The notes beneath the pieces were generated by a model. It was not told the origin of the DNA. It ran no database searches and worked only from the letters and a program-made list of their open reading frames with translations. The translations under genes were made by a program, and so were the position numbers. Below are positions 42,594-50,753 of a DNA stretch of 64,000 nt, piece by piece; the stretch's first letter is position 1, and every line of letters begins with the position of its first letter. The stretch is from MWBF01 sp040772005 (lineage in GTDB: Bacteria; Chloroflexota; Anaerolineae; CG2-30-64-16), in contig JAXGYZ010000003.1 of NCBI GenBank assembly GCA_040772005.1, positions 124,001-188,000 of the forward strand. Direction: 5' to 3'.

Positions 42594-43421
42594 ATGAGCG
42601 AGTATCAGTATCACGAATGGCAGACGATTGACCGGCCCTTGACTGTGGCAGAACAGGCCGAGGTCGAGGAGTTTTCCAGCCACATCGCTGTCACGGCGAC
42701 ACGGGCCTGGGTGGAATACCACTGGGGTGGCTTCAGGCACGACCCGCTTGAAGTGCTGGCGCGTTATTTCGATGCCTTCCTGTATTACGCCAACTGGGGC
42801 GACCAGCGTCTGGCCTTCCGTTTTCCTGCCGGACTGCTCCGCGAGGCCGAGTTGCAGCCCTACCTGCGGGAGTGCTGCGTCGAGTTGACGCGCATGGGGG
42901 AGTGCGTCGTGCTGCATATGGCCTTCCCTAACCGCTCTGCGGAGGATATCTTTGCGCAGCGCGGCGACCTGGCCGCGCTCACGCCGCTGCGCGACGACAT
43001 CCTGCGCGGGGACTACCGCTGCCTGTACCTGGCCTGGCTGCTTGCCGCGGAAGACTCGGAACACAGCGAACTCGAGCTGGAGCCGCCCGTCCCCGCGGGC
43101 CTCGGCGAGCTGTCGCCCGCACTGGTGGAGTTCTGCGACTTCTTCGTGCTGGATGAGGCGCTCGTGGCCGCGGCCGCGGAGACCAGCCCGCCCCTGCAGC
43201 CGACCGGCGGCTTTCCGCTGGAGGCGGCGCTTGCCCGGCTGCCGGCAGACGAGTGCAACGAGTTCCTGCTCCGTCTGGCCCAGGGCGAGCCGCACCTGTC
43301 GCTGGCCCTCAACCGGCGGCTGCAGCAACTGGTGGAGATGCCCCGGCAGACCAGCGCAGCTCCACAGCGCACCTGGCGCGAGCTGCGCGAGCGGGCCGGG
43401 GGGGGGTGGGAGGACGCTTGA
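42594..43421 (+). CDS. Conserved hypothetical protein (SEYQYHEWQTIDRPLT-type)
   Basis: 275 residues from the ATG at 42594, behind AGGATGGAG. The beginning SEYQYHEWQTIDRPLTVAEQ and the segment VEYHWGGFRHDPLEVLARYFDAFLYYANWG belong to a family of uncharacterised soluble proteins I recall from several phyla. No signal peptide, no helices in the membrane, acidic overall, and a helical C-terminal half (EFLLRLAQGEPHLSLALNRRLQQL). No catalytic pattern is evident. It ends facing the oligogalacturonate lyase gene. Confidence 0.75.
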   Translation: MSEYQYHEWQTIDRPLTVAEQAEVEEFSSHIAVTATRAWVEYHWGGFRHDPLEVLARYFDAFLYYANWGDQRLAFRFPAGLLREAELQPYLRECCVELTRMGECVVLHMAFPNRSAEDIFAQRGDLAALTPLRDDILRGDYRCLYLAWLLAAEDSEHSELELEPPVPAGLGELSPALVEFCDFFVLDEALVAAAAETSPPLQPTGGFPLEAALARLPADECNEFLLRLAQGEPHLSLALNRRLQQLVEMPRQTSAAPQRTWRELRERAGGGWEDA

Positions 43422-43542
43422 CCTCACCCCCCAACCCCCTCTCCTGGGCGCATACGCCCAGGAGAGGGGGAGCCGATGACTTCAAACCTACCATCTCCCC
43501 CTCTCCTGAACGAGTTCAGGCGAGGGGGCCGGGGGGTGAGGT
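43421..43542. repeat. Composite CCTCACCCC-type repeat with two hairpins at a convergent junction
   Basis: Outer arms ACCTCACCCCCC (43421-43432) and GGGGGGTGAGGT (43531-43542) enclose a perfect 16-bp stem (43435-43470) and a second hairpin around CTCCTGAACGAGTTCAGG (about 43494-43527). It fills the whole gap between two convergent genes, as the simpler version does at 37229-37307. Confidence 0.8.
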
Positions 43543-43547
43543 CCCGT

Positions 43548-44738
43548 CTACGGCCGCACCAGGTACAGGTTGATCCGCCCCCCGAAATCCGACGCATACA
43601 GAATACGCGAGCCGTCCCAGCTCCAGGTGGGATGGCAGTGCGCGCTCTGCGTGTGCCACGAGGTCCGGTGGTGGCACAGGACGACCGGACGGGTGGCGTC
43701 GCCCGTGATGTCGATCAGCACGAGGTCGTCCACGTCGTCGCCCACCAGGCAGGTGTGGTCGGGGTTGGCATGGTAGTGGTTGCAGTAGTAGGGCATGTCG
43801 ATGCGCCGCACCACATTGCCGTTCCGGTCCGCCAGGCCGACGAACGGCGTCATCGCGTTCTCGTTGACCTGCACATCGGTGACGACGGCCTGCGTGCGGG
43901 CCGACGTGATGGTGCCGTCGTGGCCCGGCCCGCGGTTGTCGAAGAAGATGTAGCCGTCGTTCGTCCAGAACTCGTGTCCCACCGAGTCCTCCGCAGTCTG
44001 GCGGAAGCAGGGCTTGGCCTCGCGCGCTACGAAGTCCAGCAGCCAGATGCGCTGGGTGACCAGGTTCCACGGGCCCTCGTGGCAGAACGTGCCGAGCGTG
44101 CTGTCATCGGGGCAGAACTGGAAATGGCCGACCTGGTGCGTGTCCTTGAACACATCGTACCAGCCTGAGCCGTCCAGGTGCGCGACTGTCACCCGGCCGT
44201 CCTTCACCCGGTAGAACCGTTCCTCGAATCCCGTGTAATTCGGCCCATCCTGCACGTGCACATCTTCGTTGCGGCAGAACGCGATATAGCGGCGGTTGGC
44301 TGCGATGGATGGCGCGCCGATGGTGTAGTTGCCGCCGTCCTCGTAGAGGATCGTAGTCTCGCCCGTTTCCGTGTCCAGCTTCTTGAGCGTGTCCTTGCCG
44401 ATGCGGTAGACCACGATGCGGCTGTCGGGCGTCTTGGTCACGCTGCTCACGCCGCTGCCGCGACCGTTCTCCTCCGCCGGCTCGTCGGTGAGTTGGGTCA
44501 TCACGCCGGTGCGCAGGTCCATGCGGAACAGGTTGTAGCAGGGGTGCTCGTGCGGCGCGCGATCCTCGCCGGCGGCCCGGTCGGAAAGGAAGATGATCTC
44601 GTCGCGCTGCGCATCGAACGAGTTCTCGGTGAAATACAGGTGATAGTTGTTGCCCCTAGCGGTGAGCTGTTGGATCTCACGGCCGGTCTTGGGATCGTTG
44701 AATGTGCGGATTTCGGAAGGCCAGGTTCGACCGATCAT
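43548..44738 (-). CDS. ogl: Oligogalacturonate lyase (PL22)
   Basis: 396 residues without a signal peptide, so cytoplasmic. PL22 enzymes split unsaturated and saturated di- and oligogalacturonates from pectin by beta-elimination, using Mn2+ held in a seven-bladed propeller. The metal site is present in the family pattern: His in DSVGHEFWTNDG and Gln-x-x-His-x-His in WHTQSAHCHPTWSWDG (about residues 362-372). Other family sequence includes GNNYHLYFTENSFDAQRDEIIF. GAGG lies about 9 bases before the ATG. It is followed downstream by nothing on this strand; upstream 25 bases away is the cupin, so the two form one unit read away from the large regulator gene. Confidence 0.93.
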   Translation of the reverse strand: MIGRTWPSEIRTFNDPKTGREIQQLTARGNNYHLYFTENSFDAQRDEIIFLSDRAAGEDRAPHEHPCYNLFRMDLRTGVMTQLTDEPAEENGRGSGVSSVTKTPDSRIVVYRIGKDTLKKLDTETGETTILYEDGGNYTIGAPSIAANRRYIAFCRNEDVHVQDGPNYTGFEERFYRVKDGRVTVAHLDGSGWYDVFKDTHQVGHFQFCPDDSTLGTFCHEGPWNLVTQRIWLLDFVAREAKPCFRQTAEDSVGHEFWTNDGYIFFDNRGPGHDGTITSARTQAVVTDVQVNENAMTPFVGLADRNGNVVRRIDMPYYCNHYHANPDHTCLVGDDVDDLVLIDITGDATRPVVLCHHRTSWHTQSAHCHPTWSWDGSRILYASDFGGRINLYLVRP

Positions 44739-44763
44739 CGATGATTACCTCGTGGCAATGTTG

Positions 44764-45099
44764 TCACCCTGCGACAAAGTCCTGGCGCATGGGCGTGAAG
44801 GCGTCCAGCAGCACCGTCGGTGCATAGGTCTTGATGTAGTGCTTGACGTCGGACGGCACGTAGTAGCTGCCGCCCTTGTGTAGGCGCACGGGTTCGTGCC
44901 CGGCCATGCAGAAGTCGATCTCGCCCTCGACCACATAGCCGACCTGCTCGTGCGGATGGCTGTGCTCCCAGGAGGCCTTGCCCGCCTCAAACCTGAACTC
45001 GACCAGCATCAACCCCGCGCCGTAGCTCAGCACGCGGCGTTGGGCGCCATCCGGGGTGGTGACGGCGGGCTCATGCTCGGCATCGGCGATCAGTTTCAT
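44764..45099 (-). CDS. kdgF: KdgF-like cupin (unsaturated uronate processing)
   Basis: 111 residues, a single cupin domain. Metal ligands are visible in SWEHSHPHEQVGYVVEGEIDF (His, His, Gln/Glu) and in the second motif YYVPSDVKHYIKTYA (His). KdgF opens the ring of 4,5-unsaturated galacturonate made by oligogalacturonate lyase, linking it to DKI in the pectin pathway. Position next to the PL22 gene supports that role. The start at 45099 follows GAGGGAG; a longer open frame exists upstream, antisense to the regulator, and was rejected. Confidence 0.88.
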   Translation of the reverse strand: MKLIADAEHEPAVTTPDGAQRRVLSYGAGLMLVEFRFEAGKASWEHSHPHEQVGYVVEGEIDFCMAGHEPVRLHKGGSYYVPSDVKHYIKTYAPTVLLDAFTPMRQDFVAG

Positions 45100-45121
45100 G
45101 TGTGGACTCCCTCGTGCTGTT

Positions 45122-45148
45122 GGTGTATAATGTGCGTCATCATACACC
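45122..45148. promoter_or_regulatory. Palindromic operator over divergent promoters of the pectin unit
   Basis: Half-sites GGTGTAT (45122-45128) and ATACACC (45142-45148), 13 bases apart. The left half overlaps a plus-strand -10 TATAAT (45126-45131) aimed at the regulator gene; the right half overlaps a minus-strand TATGAT (45145-45140 region) aimed at kdgF-ogl. A dimeric repressor here would shut both directions. Confidence 0.5.
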
Positions 45149-45177
45149 TGGAAGTCTGGCGGAGACAAACGCCGGTC

Positions 45178-48100
45178 ATGAGCCAACTGAAGACTCAACG
45201 CCCGCGGGCAAGGCGCCCGCGCGTCGGTTACATCACCCCGAGAATCAGCGACCACAACGGGCTGGCTATCTGGAGCGGGATGCTGGAGACGGCCCGGTTG
45301 CATGGCGCGGATGTGCTGTGCTTTGCCGGCGGCGAGGTCAAGCATCCGGAAGGCGCAGCCGGCCGCGCCAACGCGATCTACGACCTGGTCGACCGGGCCA
45401 GCCTCGACGGCCTGGTGGTGTGGGGTTCCTCCCTCGGTTACTACGCCGGTCCTGAAGCCACTTACGAATTCTGCCGCCAGTTTGGGCCCCTGCCGCTCGT
45501 CAGCATCGGCGTCGCGCTGCCGGGCATCCCCGGCGTCGTCCTGGACAGCTACGGTGGCGAGCGCGCGCTCATGGCCCACCTCATCGAAGTCCACGGCCGC
45601 CGCCGGTTGGCCTTCATTCGCGGCCCCGAAGGCCACCGCGAGGCGCGCGAGCGCTACCGCGCATATCGCGACGCGCTGGCAGAATACGACCTGCCCTTCG
45701 ACCCCGCGCTGGTCTCCCCGCCGTACCTCTGGATTCAAGCCGACGGCATCGAGATGAACTCGAACGGCGCGGAGGCGGTGCGCCTGTTCGTGGAGGAGCG
45801 CCGGGTCGAGTTCGATGCGCTGGTGTCGACCAGCGACACTTTCATGCTGGGCGCGCTGCCCGCACTCCTGGAACGCGGGATTCGCGTGCCGGAGGATGTC
45901 TCCGTCGTCGGCTTCGATGACAAGCCCGCCACCCGCCTCCTTTCCCCCGCCCTGACCACCGTCCAGATTCGCATGCGCGAGCGCGGCCGCCAGGCCCTTG
46001 AGCTCCTGCTCGCGCGCTTGAACGGCGAGGACATTCCGGCTGAGGTCCTGCAGCCCGCGCGCCTGGTGATCCGGCGTTCGTGCGGCTGCTCGGATGCCGT
46101 TGAGGGCCGCGGGCAGGCGGCCGGTTTGCCCGCCGGTGAGCACGCCGAGGGTCTCGACGCGCTGACCGGCGAGCGTCGCGCGGCCGCGCTCGCGGTCCTG
46201 GCACAGCCGCTGGAAGCGGTGGACCAACCGGCCGCGCAGGCTGCGCCCCTGCTCGATGCATTCCTCGCAGAATTACAGGGCGAGCCCTCAGGCCTCTTCT
46301 TGCCGGCGTGGGATGCTCTCCTGGCGCACACCGAGGATTCCGAGCGCGAGGTGTGGGACTGGCAGGAGGTCCTCCTGGCGCTGCGCGAGCAGGTGCTGCC
46401 GTATCTGACCGCTGACCCGGTCCGGCTGCGGCAGGCGGAAGACCTCTGGCATCACGCGCGTTCGCATGTCGGGGAACGTGCCTGGCGCGTGCAGGCGCGC
46501 GCGGGCCACTACGCCGGCCAGCAGTCCGACCGGCTCTATGCCCTCAGCCGGTCGTTGGCCCTGGCCGCGGACGTCCCCGAGCTGATGGATATCCTCGCGC
46601 GCATGCTGCCCGAACTGAATATCGCTTCCTGCCATGTGGCCCTGTACGAGGACCCGGACAACCCGGCGGGTGCGTGCCGGCTGGTGCTGGCCTACGATGA
46701 GCGCGGGCGGGCCAACCTGCCGCCGGAGGGCGTGCAGTGGTCCGCGCCGGTGCTGGCGTCGGGCGGCGCATTCGGGCAGACCGCGTCCCGCCAGAGCATC
46801 GTGGTCGAGCCGCTGTACTACCGGGACGAGCCGCTCGGCTTCATCATGCTGGACGGCAGCCGGAGCGAGGGCCAGGTCTACCGCGTCATCCAGGAGCAGG
46901 TGAGCAGCGCGCTCAAGAGCGTGCGGCTGCTGGAGGAGAACCGGCGGCTGTATCTGGCCGCGCTGGATGGGCAGCAGGCTGCGCAGGATCGGCAGCGCCT
47001 GGCCGAAGAAGCCAATCGTCTGAAGAGCCGTTTCCTCTCGATGGTGAGCCACGAGCTGCGTACGCCCCTGATCCTGCTGGAGGGACTGAGCGAGATGATG
47101 CTGCGCGAGGGGAACGGCGACCGGCCGCCGCTGCCGGCCTCGTACCGGCAGGACCTCGCGCGCATCCGCGCCACCTCGCAGCAGCTCAGCGGGCTGGTGC
47201 GCGACGTGCTCGACCTCTCGCGCAGCCAGATGGGGCAGTTGCGGCTGGCCGTCACGCCGGTGGACCTGGCCAGCGTGTTGCAGCCGGCGCTGCTCATGGG
47301 TGAACAGATGGCGTTCGGCAAGGGCCTGGACTGGCATGTGGAGATTGCGCCGGGCCTGCCCCTGGTCAACGGCGATGCGGCCCGGCTGCGGGAGGTGACG
47401 CTCAATCTCATCGCCAACGCAGTCAAGTTCACCGCGCGCGGGGAAGTGCGCGTGCGCATCGAAGCGTCCGACGGCACGGCCACCGTTTCTGTCAGCGATA
47501 CAGGCCTCGGCGTGCCGCGCGACGAGCAGCAGGCCATCTTCGATGAGTTCCGCCAGTCCGAACGCACGGCCACGCGCGGCTTCGGCGGGCTGGGGGTGGG
47601 GTTGGCTATCTGCCGCCAGATCATCCAACTGCACGGTGGGTCCATCGGCGTGCATTCGTCCGGCCAGGAAGAAGGCGGCTCGCGCTTCTACTTCACCCTG
47701 CCGGCGCTGCACGCGAGCGCCGGCGTAGAACCGGCGGAGACGGCGGCCTGGGATGGCAGCACGGTGGTGCTTCTGGTCGAGCAGGCGGACAACGCCGCGC
47801 TGCTGCGCTCCCACCTGGAACAGCAGGGTTACGCCGTCGACGTACTGGCCGCTGCTGAGGCCGGCGACTGGCTGGCCCGCCTCAGCGCCACCCCGCCGGG
47901 CGCTGTGATTCTGGACCTCCAGCCGGCGTGGGAGTATGGCTGGCGGCTGGTGGACGCGCTGCGACACAACCAGACCACACAGGGCGTGCCCATCCTGCTC
48001 TATTCGCTGCTGGCTGGGCGTGACGAGGGCGCAGTGCTGGCCGTGGACTACCTGGCGAAGCCCATGGGCGCGGCCGCGCTGACCCAGGCGCTGCAGAACC

Positions 48101-48870
48101 TCGGTGTGGCGACCTCGCAGCCAGCGGAGAATGCGGCCATCCTGGTCGTGGACGACGACCCGGAGATTCGGGCCCTGCACGGCGACCTGGTCCGCACCCA
48201 TTTCCCCAACTGCCGGATTCTGCTGGCCGCGAACGGGCGGCAGGCGTTGGAGCTGCTCGATGGCGGCGCACGCCCGTTGTTCGTCCTCCTGGACCTCATG
48301 ATGCCGGAGCTGGATGGCGTCGGCGTGCTTGAGGCGATGCAGCGCAGTGCGCAGTTGCGGGACATTCCCGTCATCGTGCTGACGGCCCAGTGCCTGTCGG
48401 ATGAAGACCTGGCCCGCCTGAATCGCGGGGTGGGCGCGATCCTGCAGAAGGGCGTCTTCTCCACGGACGAGACGCTGGCCCACATTGAGCGGGCGCTGGC
48501 GCGCAACCGGCGGCTGGGCAGCGAGTCGCAACGGCTGGTGCGCAAGGCGATGGCCTATATGCACACCCATTACGCGCAGGACCTGACGCGCAGCCAGCTC
48601 GCGCGGAACGTGGGCCTGAGCGAGCGCCACCTGGCACGCTGCTTTGCTGCTGAGGTGGGGCTTTCGCCCATGGATTACCTCAACCGCTACCGTATCGCGC
48701 AGGCGCGGCGCCTGCTTGATGAGAGCGACGCCGGCATCGCGCAGGTGATGGAGGCTGTTGGCTTCGGCGACAGCAGCTACTTCGCCCGCATCTTCCGCCG
48801 CGAGACCGGCATGTCACCCCGCGCCTATCGCGGCCGCAAGGACTCTACCGGTCTTCCCCGCTCCCAGTGA
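45178..48870 (+). CDS. One-protein hybrid regulator: LacI-type sensor, GAF, histidine kinase, two receivers, AraC HTH
   Basis: 1230 residues from the ATG at 45178, with no signal peptide or membrane segment. Order: a periplasmic-binding-protein-like domain of LacI type (about 10-298; GYITPRISDHNGLAIWSGML, VSVVGFDDKPATRLLSPALT) ending with the RRSCGCSD signature; a GAF-like domain (about 465-590); HisKA with MVSHELRTPLILLEGL (His near 625); HATPase with LNLIANAVKFTA and GGLGVGLAICRQI; receiver 1 (about 860-977), degenerate at the acidic pair; receiver 2 (about 985-1107) with VVDDDPEI and LLDLMMPELDG; AraC-type HTH (about 1120-1221; GLSERHLARCFAAEVGLSP, GFGDSSYFARIFRRETGMSPRAY). It should sense a sugar in the cytoplasm and control transcription directly. 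Divergent from kdgF-ogl and upstream of the transporter genes, its likely targets. Confidence 0.92.
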   Translation: MSQLKTQRPRARRPRVGYITPRISDHNGLAIWSGMLETARLHGADVLCFAGGEVKHPEGAAGRANAIYDLVDRASLDGLVVWGSSLGYYAGPEATYEFCRQFGPLPLVSIGVALPGIPGVVLDSYGGERALMAHLIEVHGRRRLAFIRGPEGHREARERYRAYRDALAEYDLPFDPALVSPPYLWIQADGIEMNSNGAEAVRLFVEERRVEFDALVSTSDTFMLGALPALLERGIRVPEDVSVVGFDDKPATRLLSPALTTVQIRMRERGRQALELLLARLNGEDIPAEVLQPARLVIRRSCGCSDAVEGRGQAAGLPAGEHAEGLDALTGERRAAALAVLAQPLEAVDQPAAQAAPLLDAFLAELQGEPSGLFLPAWDALLAHTEDSEREVWDWQEVLLALREQVLPYLTADPVRLRQAEDLWHHARSHVGERAWRVQARAGHYAGQQSDRLYALSRSLALAADVPELMDILARMLPELNIASCHVALYEDPDNPAGACRLVLAYDERGRANLPPEGVQWSAPVLASGGAFGQTASRQSIVVEPLYYRDEPLGFIMLDGSRSEGQVYRVIQEQVSSALKSVRLLEENRRLYLAALDGQQAAQDRQRLAEEANRLKSRFLSMVSHELRTPLILLEGLSEMMLREGNGDRPPLPASYRQDLARIRATSQQLSGLVRDVLDLSRSQMGQLRLAVTPVDLASVLQPALLMGEQMAFGKGLDWHVEIAPGLPLVNGDAARLREVTLNLIANAVKFTARGEVRVRIEASDGTATVSVSDTGLGVPRDEQQAIFDEFRQSERTATRGFGGLGVGLAICRQIIQLHGGSIGVHSSGQEEGGSRFYFTLPALHASAGVEPAETAAWDGSTVVLLVEQADNAALLRSHLEQQGYAVDVLAAAEAGDWLARLSATPPGAVILDLQPAWEYGWRLVDALRHNQTTQGVPILLYSLLAGRDEGAVLAVDYLAKPMGAAALTQALQNLGVATSQPAENAAILVVDDDPEIRALHGDLVRTHFPNCRILLAANGRQALELLDGGARPLFVLLDLMMPELDGVGVLEAMQRSAQLRDIPVIVLTAQCLSDEDLARLNRGVGAILQKGVFSTDETLAHIERALARNRRLGSESQRLVRKAMAYMHTHYAQDLTRSQLARNVGLSERHLARCFAAEVGLSPMDYLNRYRIAQARRLLDESDAGIAQVMEAVGFGDSSYFARIFRRETGMSPRAYRGRKDSTGLPRSQ

Positions 48871-49180
48871 TGGTTCTAGCCGTTGTGGAGTGGAGCGTCC
48901 TCAGACGCGGAACGGTCCCTAGCGCGTGCCCGTCCGCGTTTGAACCGCATGCCCGTCCGCATTTGAGAATGCGGACTCCTCTTCTCAATCACGGCCCCAC
49001 AATTTGACCTAATTGTATTGAAAGAAGTCCCAATCGAACAAGACACGGCCCGTCCTCGGGGAGTATCATAAGCATGCGCCCCCATGGTGTGCGCTACGCT
49101 GCCAGTATTTCCTTCTATCTATGCGGCCACCCAAACGCGATGTTGTGCTCCCAGTGCCGTGGCAGGCGAGGAAGAACCCG
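48871..49180. other. 310-base gap after the hybrid regulator, no gene seen
   Basis: Contains a short hairpin GTCCGCAT-TTGAGA-ATGCGGAC (48955-48976), preceded by a diverged copy of its left part (CCGTCCGCGTTTGAACCGCA), and a GCGTC/GACGC stem at about 48889-48907. An AT-rich stretch follows (about 49000-49040). A TATCAT at 49063-49068 could be a -10 for the receiver gene; no good -35 was found. No reading frame here is convincing. Confidence 0.4.
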
Positions 49181-49636
49181 ATGACGCAGGCTGTCACTCC
49201 AGAGACCGTGGTGATGGCAAAGAGCGCGTTGATCGCCGTCGAGGATCCGAACATCCTCTATCTGCTCCAGCGTTACGCGGAGGAGAGCGGCTTTGAGACG
49301 GCCACTGCGCACGCGAGCATGGAAGTCCTTGGCCGGGCCACGCACCTGCACCCGGCCTTCATCATTCTGGATGGCGCGCTGCCCGAAACTACCGGCCGGA
49401 AGCTGCTGTCCCGCCTACAGGCGCACGCCGACACCTGCACCATTCCGGTCATTCTCTATATCAGCCCGGACGACCCGGCCGCCCCATGGACGGCAGGCGC
49501 CGCCGGGTGCCTGCCTAAATCGGTCAAGTACGCGGATTTCCTGACCATGCTGGCGCACATCGGCGTGTTGCATGGCAACCATGTGAGCAGCGGCTGCGTG
49601 GCAGACGACGCAGTCACCGCCGCCCCTGACATTTGA
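49181..49636 (+). CDS. Stand-alone receiver-domain protein
   Basis: 151 residues from the ATG at 49181 (AGGAAG six bases upstream; ATG 49214 is an alternative). One receiver domain: acidic pair in IAVEDPNILYLL, phosphoacceptor Asp in FIILDGALPETTG, and Lys in GCLPKSVKYADFL. The usual Thr/Ser position reads LYISPDD. No output domain follows, so it may relay phosphate or bind a partner. It lies eight bases before the ATPase gene of the importer, which suggests co-expression with transport genes, an unusual pairing. Confidence 0.78.
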   Translation: MTQAVTPETVVMAKSALIAVEDPNILYLLQRYAEESGFETATAHASMEVLGRATHLHPAFIILDGALPETTGRKLLSRLQAHADTCTIPVILYISPDDPAAPWTAGAAGCLPKSVKYADFLTMLAHIGVLHGNHVSSGCVADDAVTAAPDI

Positions 49637-49643
49637 GAACAGG

Positions 49644-50690
49644 ATGCGTCTCATGTCCGAGCAACTGAGCGAGCGCCCCAAGCTCCTTGAGGTCGTTGAC
49701 CTGAAGAAGCACTTCCCCATCAAGCGCGGGTTCCTTTTCGCGAAGGAAGTCGGCGCGGTCAAAGCCGTGGACGGCGTGAGCCTCTTCATCCGCGAAGGCG
49801 AGACGCTGGGGCTGGTCGGCGAGAGCGGCTGCGGGAAGACCACGATTGGCCGGCTCATTCTGCGCGCCTATAACCCGACCGCCGGCCAGATCTGGTTCCA
49901 GGATCGCCGTATGGGGCGGGTGGATGTCGCCCGGATGAATGAGGGCGAACTGCGCGAGCTGCGCCAGAACATGCAGCTCATCTTCCAGGACCCCTACTCC
50001 TCGCTCAATCCGCGCATGACGCTGCTCGAAATCGTCGGCGAGCCGCTGCGCAACCATGGCATTGCCAAAGGCAGCGAACTCAAGGAGCGCGTCGCCGAGC
50101 TGCTCAAGGTCGTCGGCCTGCGGCCCGAGTACATGACCCGCTATCCGCACGCGTTCAGCGGCGGGCAGCGCCAGCGCATCGGCGTCGCGCGGGCACTGGC
50201 GCTGCATCCCCAGCTCGTCGTCTGCGACGAGCCTGTGTCGGCCCTGGACGTCTCCGTCCAGGCGCAGATTCTCAACCTGCTGCAGGGCCTGCAGGGCGAC
50301 TTCGGCCTGACGTACCTGTTCATCTCGCATGACCTGAGCGTGGTCGAGCACATCAGCGACCGCGTCGCCGTGATGTACGTGGGGAAACTTGTGGAGAGTG
50401 CCACCACGACCGAACTCTTCCTGGCCCCCCGTCATCCTTACACCGAGGCTCTGCTCTCCTCGGTGCCCAAGCCGGACCCCCGTGTCCGCACCGAGGCTGT
50501 GCCATTGACGGGTGAAGTAGCCGACCCGGCACATCCACCCAGCGGCTGCTATTTCCATCCGCGCTGCAGGTATTGCATCGACCGGTGTACCACCGAGGAA
50601 CCGGTGCTGCGGGAAATATCACCCGATCACTTTGTCAGTTGTCACCGGGCCGAAGAGCTGCGCCTGCTCGGTGTGGCTGGCCTGGCGTAG
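49644..50690 (+). CDS. Peptide-type ABC importer ATPase (OppF/DppF-like)
   Basis: 348 residues (ATG 49653 is also possible). Walker A GESGCGKTTIGRLI, Q-loop MQLIFQDPYSSLNPRM, signature AFSGGQRQRIGVARAL, Walker B LVVCDEPVSALDVS, and the OppF-type C-terminal cysteine cluster CYFHPRCRYCIDRCTTEEP that binds an iron-sulfur cluster or metal in some homologues. It opens the importer operon (ATPase F, binding protein, permeases B and C, ATPase D). Transporters of this family also carry oligosaccharides, and here an oligogalacturonide or related glycan is the inferred cargo. Confidence 0.93.
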   Translation: MRLMSEQLSERPKLLEVVDLKKHFPIKRGFLFAKEVGAVKAVDGVSLFIREGETLGLVGESGCGKTTIGRLILRAYNPTAGQIWFQDRRMGRVDVARMNEGELRELRQNMQLIFQDPYSSLNPRMTLLEIVGEPLRNHGIAKGSELKERVAELLKVVGLRPEYMTRYPHAFSGGQRQRIGVARALALHPQLVVCDEPVSALDVSVQAQILNLLQGLQGDFGLTYLFISHDLSVVEHISDRVAVMYVGKLVESATTTELFLAPRHPYTEALLSSVPKPDPRVRTEAVPLTGEVADPAHPPSGCYFHPRCRYCIDRCTTEEPVLREISPDHFVSCHRAEELRLLGVAGLA

Positions 50691-50753
50691 GCGGGGCTGC
50701 CTGCAACGCACGCTGTTGGCGCAACGTTTCATTTTCAAGGAGGAAGTTAGGCA

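Noticed and set aside
44764..46227. 487-codon version of the cupin gene
   Set aside because: Only the last 111 codons encode the cupin and a ribosome site precedes the ATG at 45099; the extension is antisense to the regulator.
46288..48630. 780-codon open frame antisense to the hybrid regulator
   Set aside because: The plus strand encodes clear kinase, receiver and AraC motifs across the whole stretch; the antisense frame has none.
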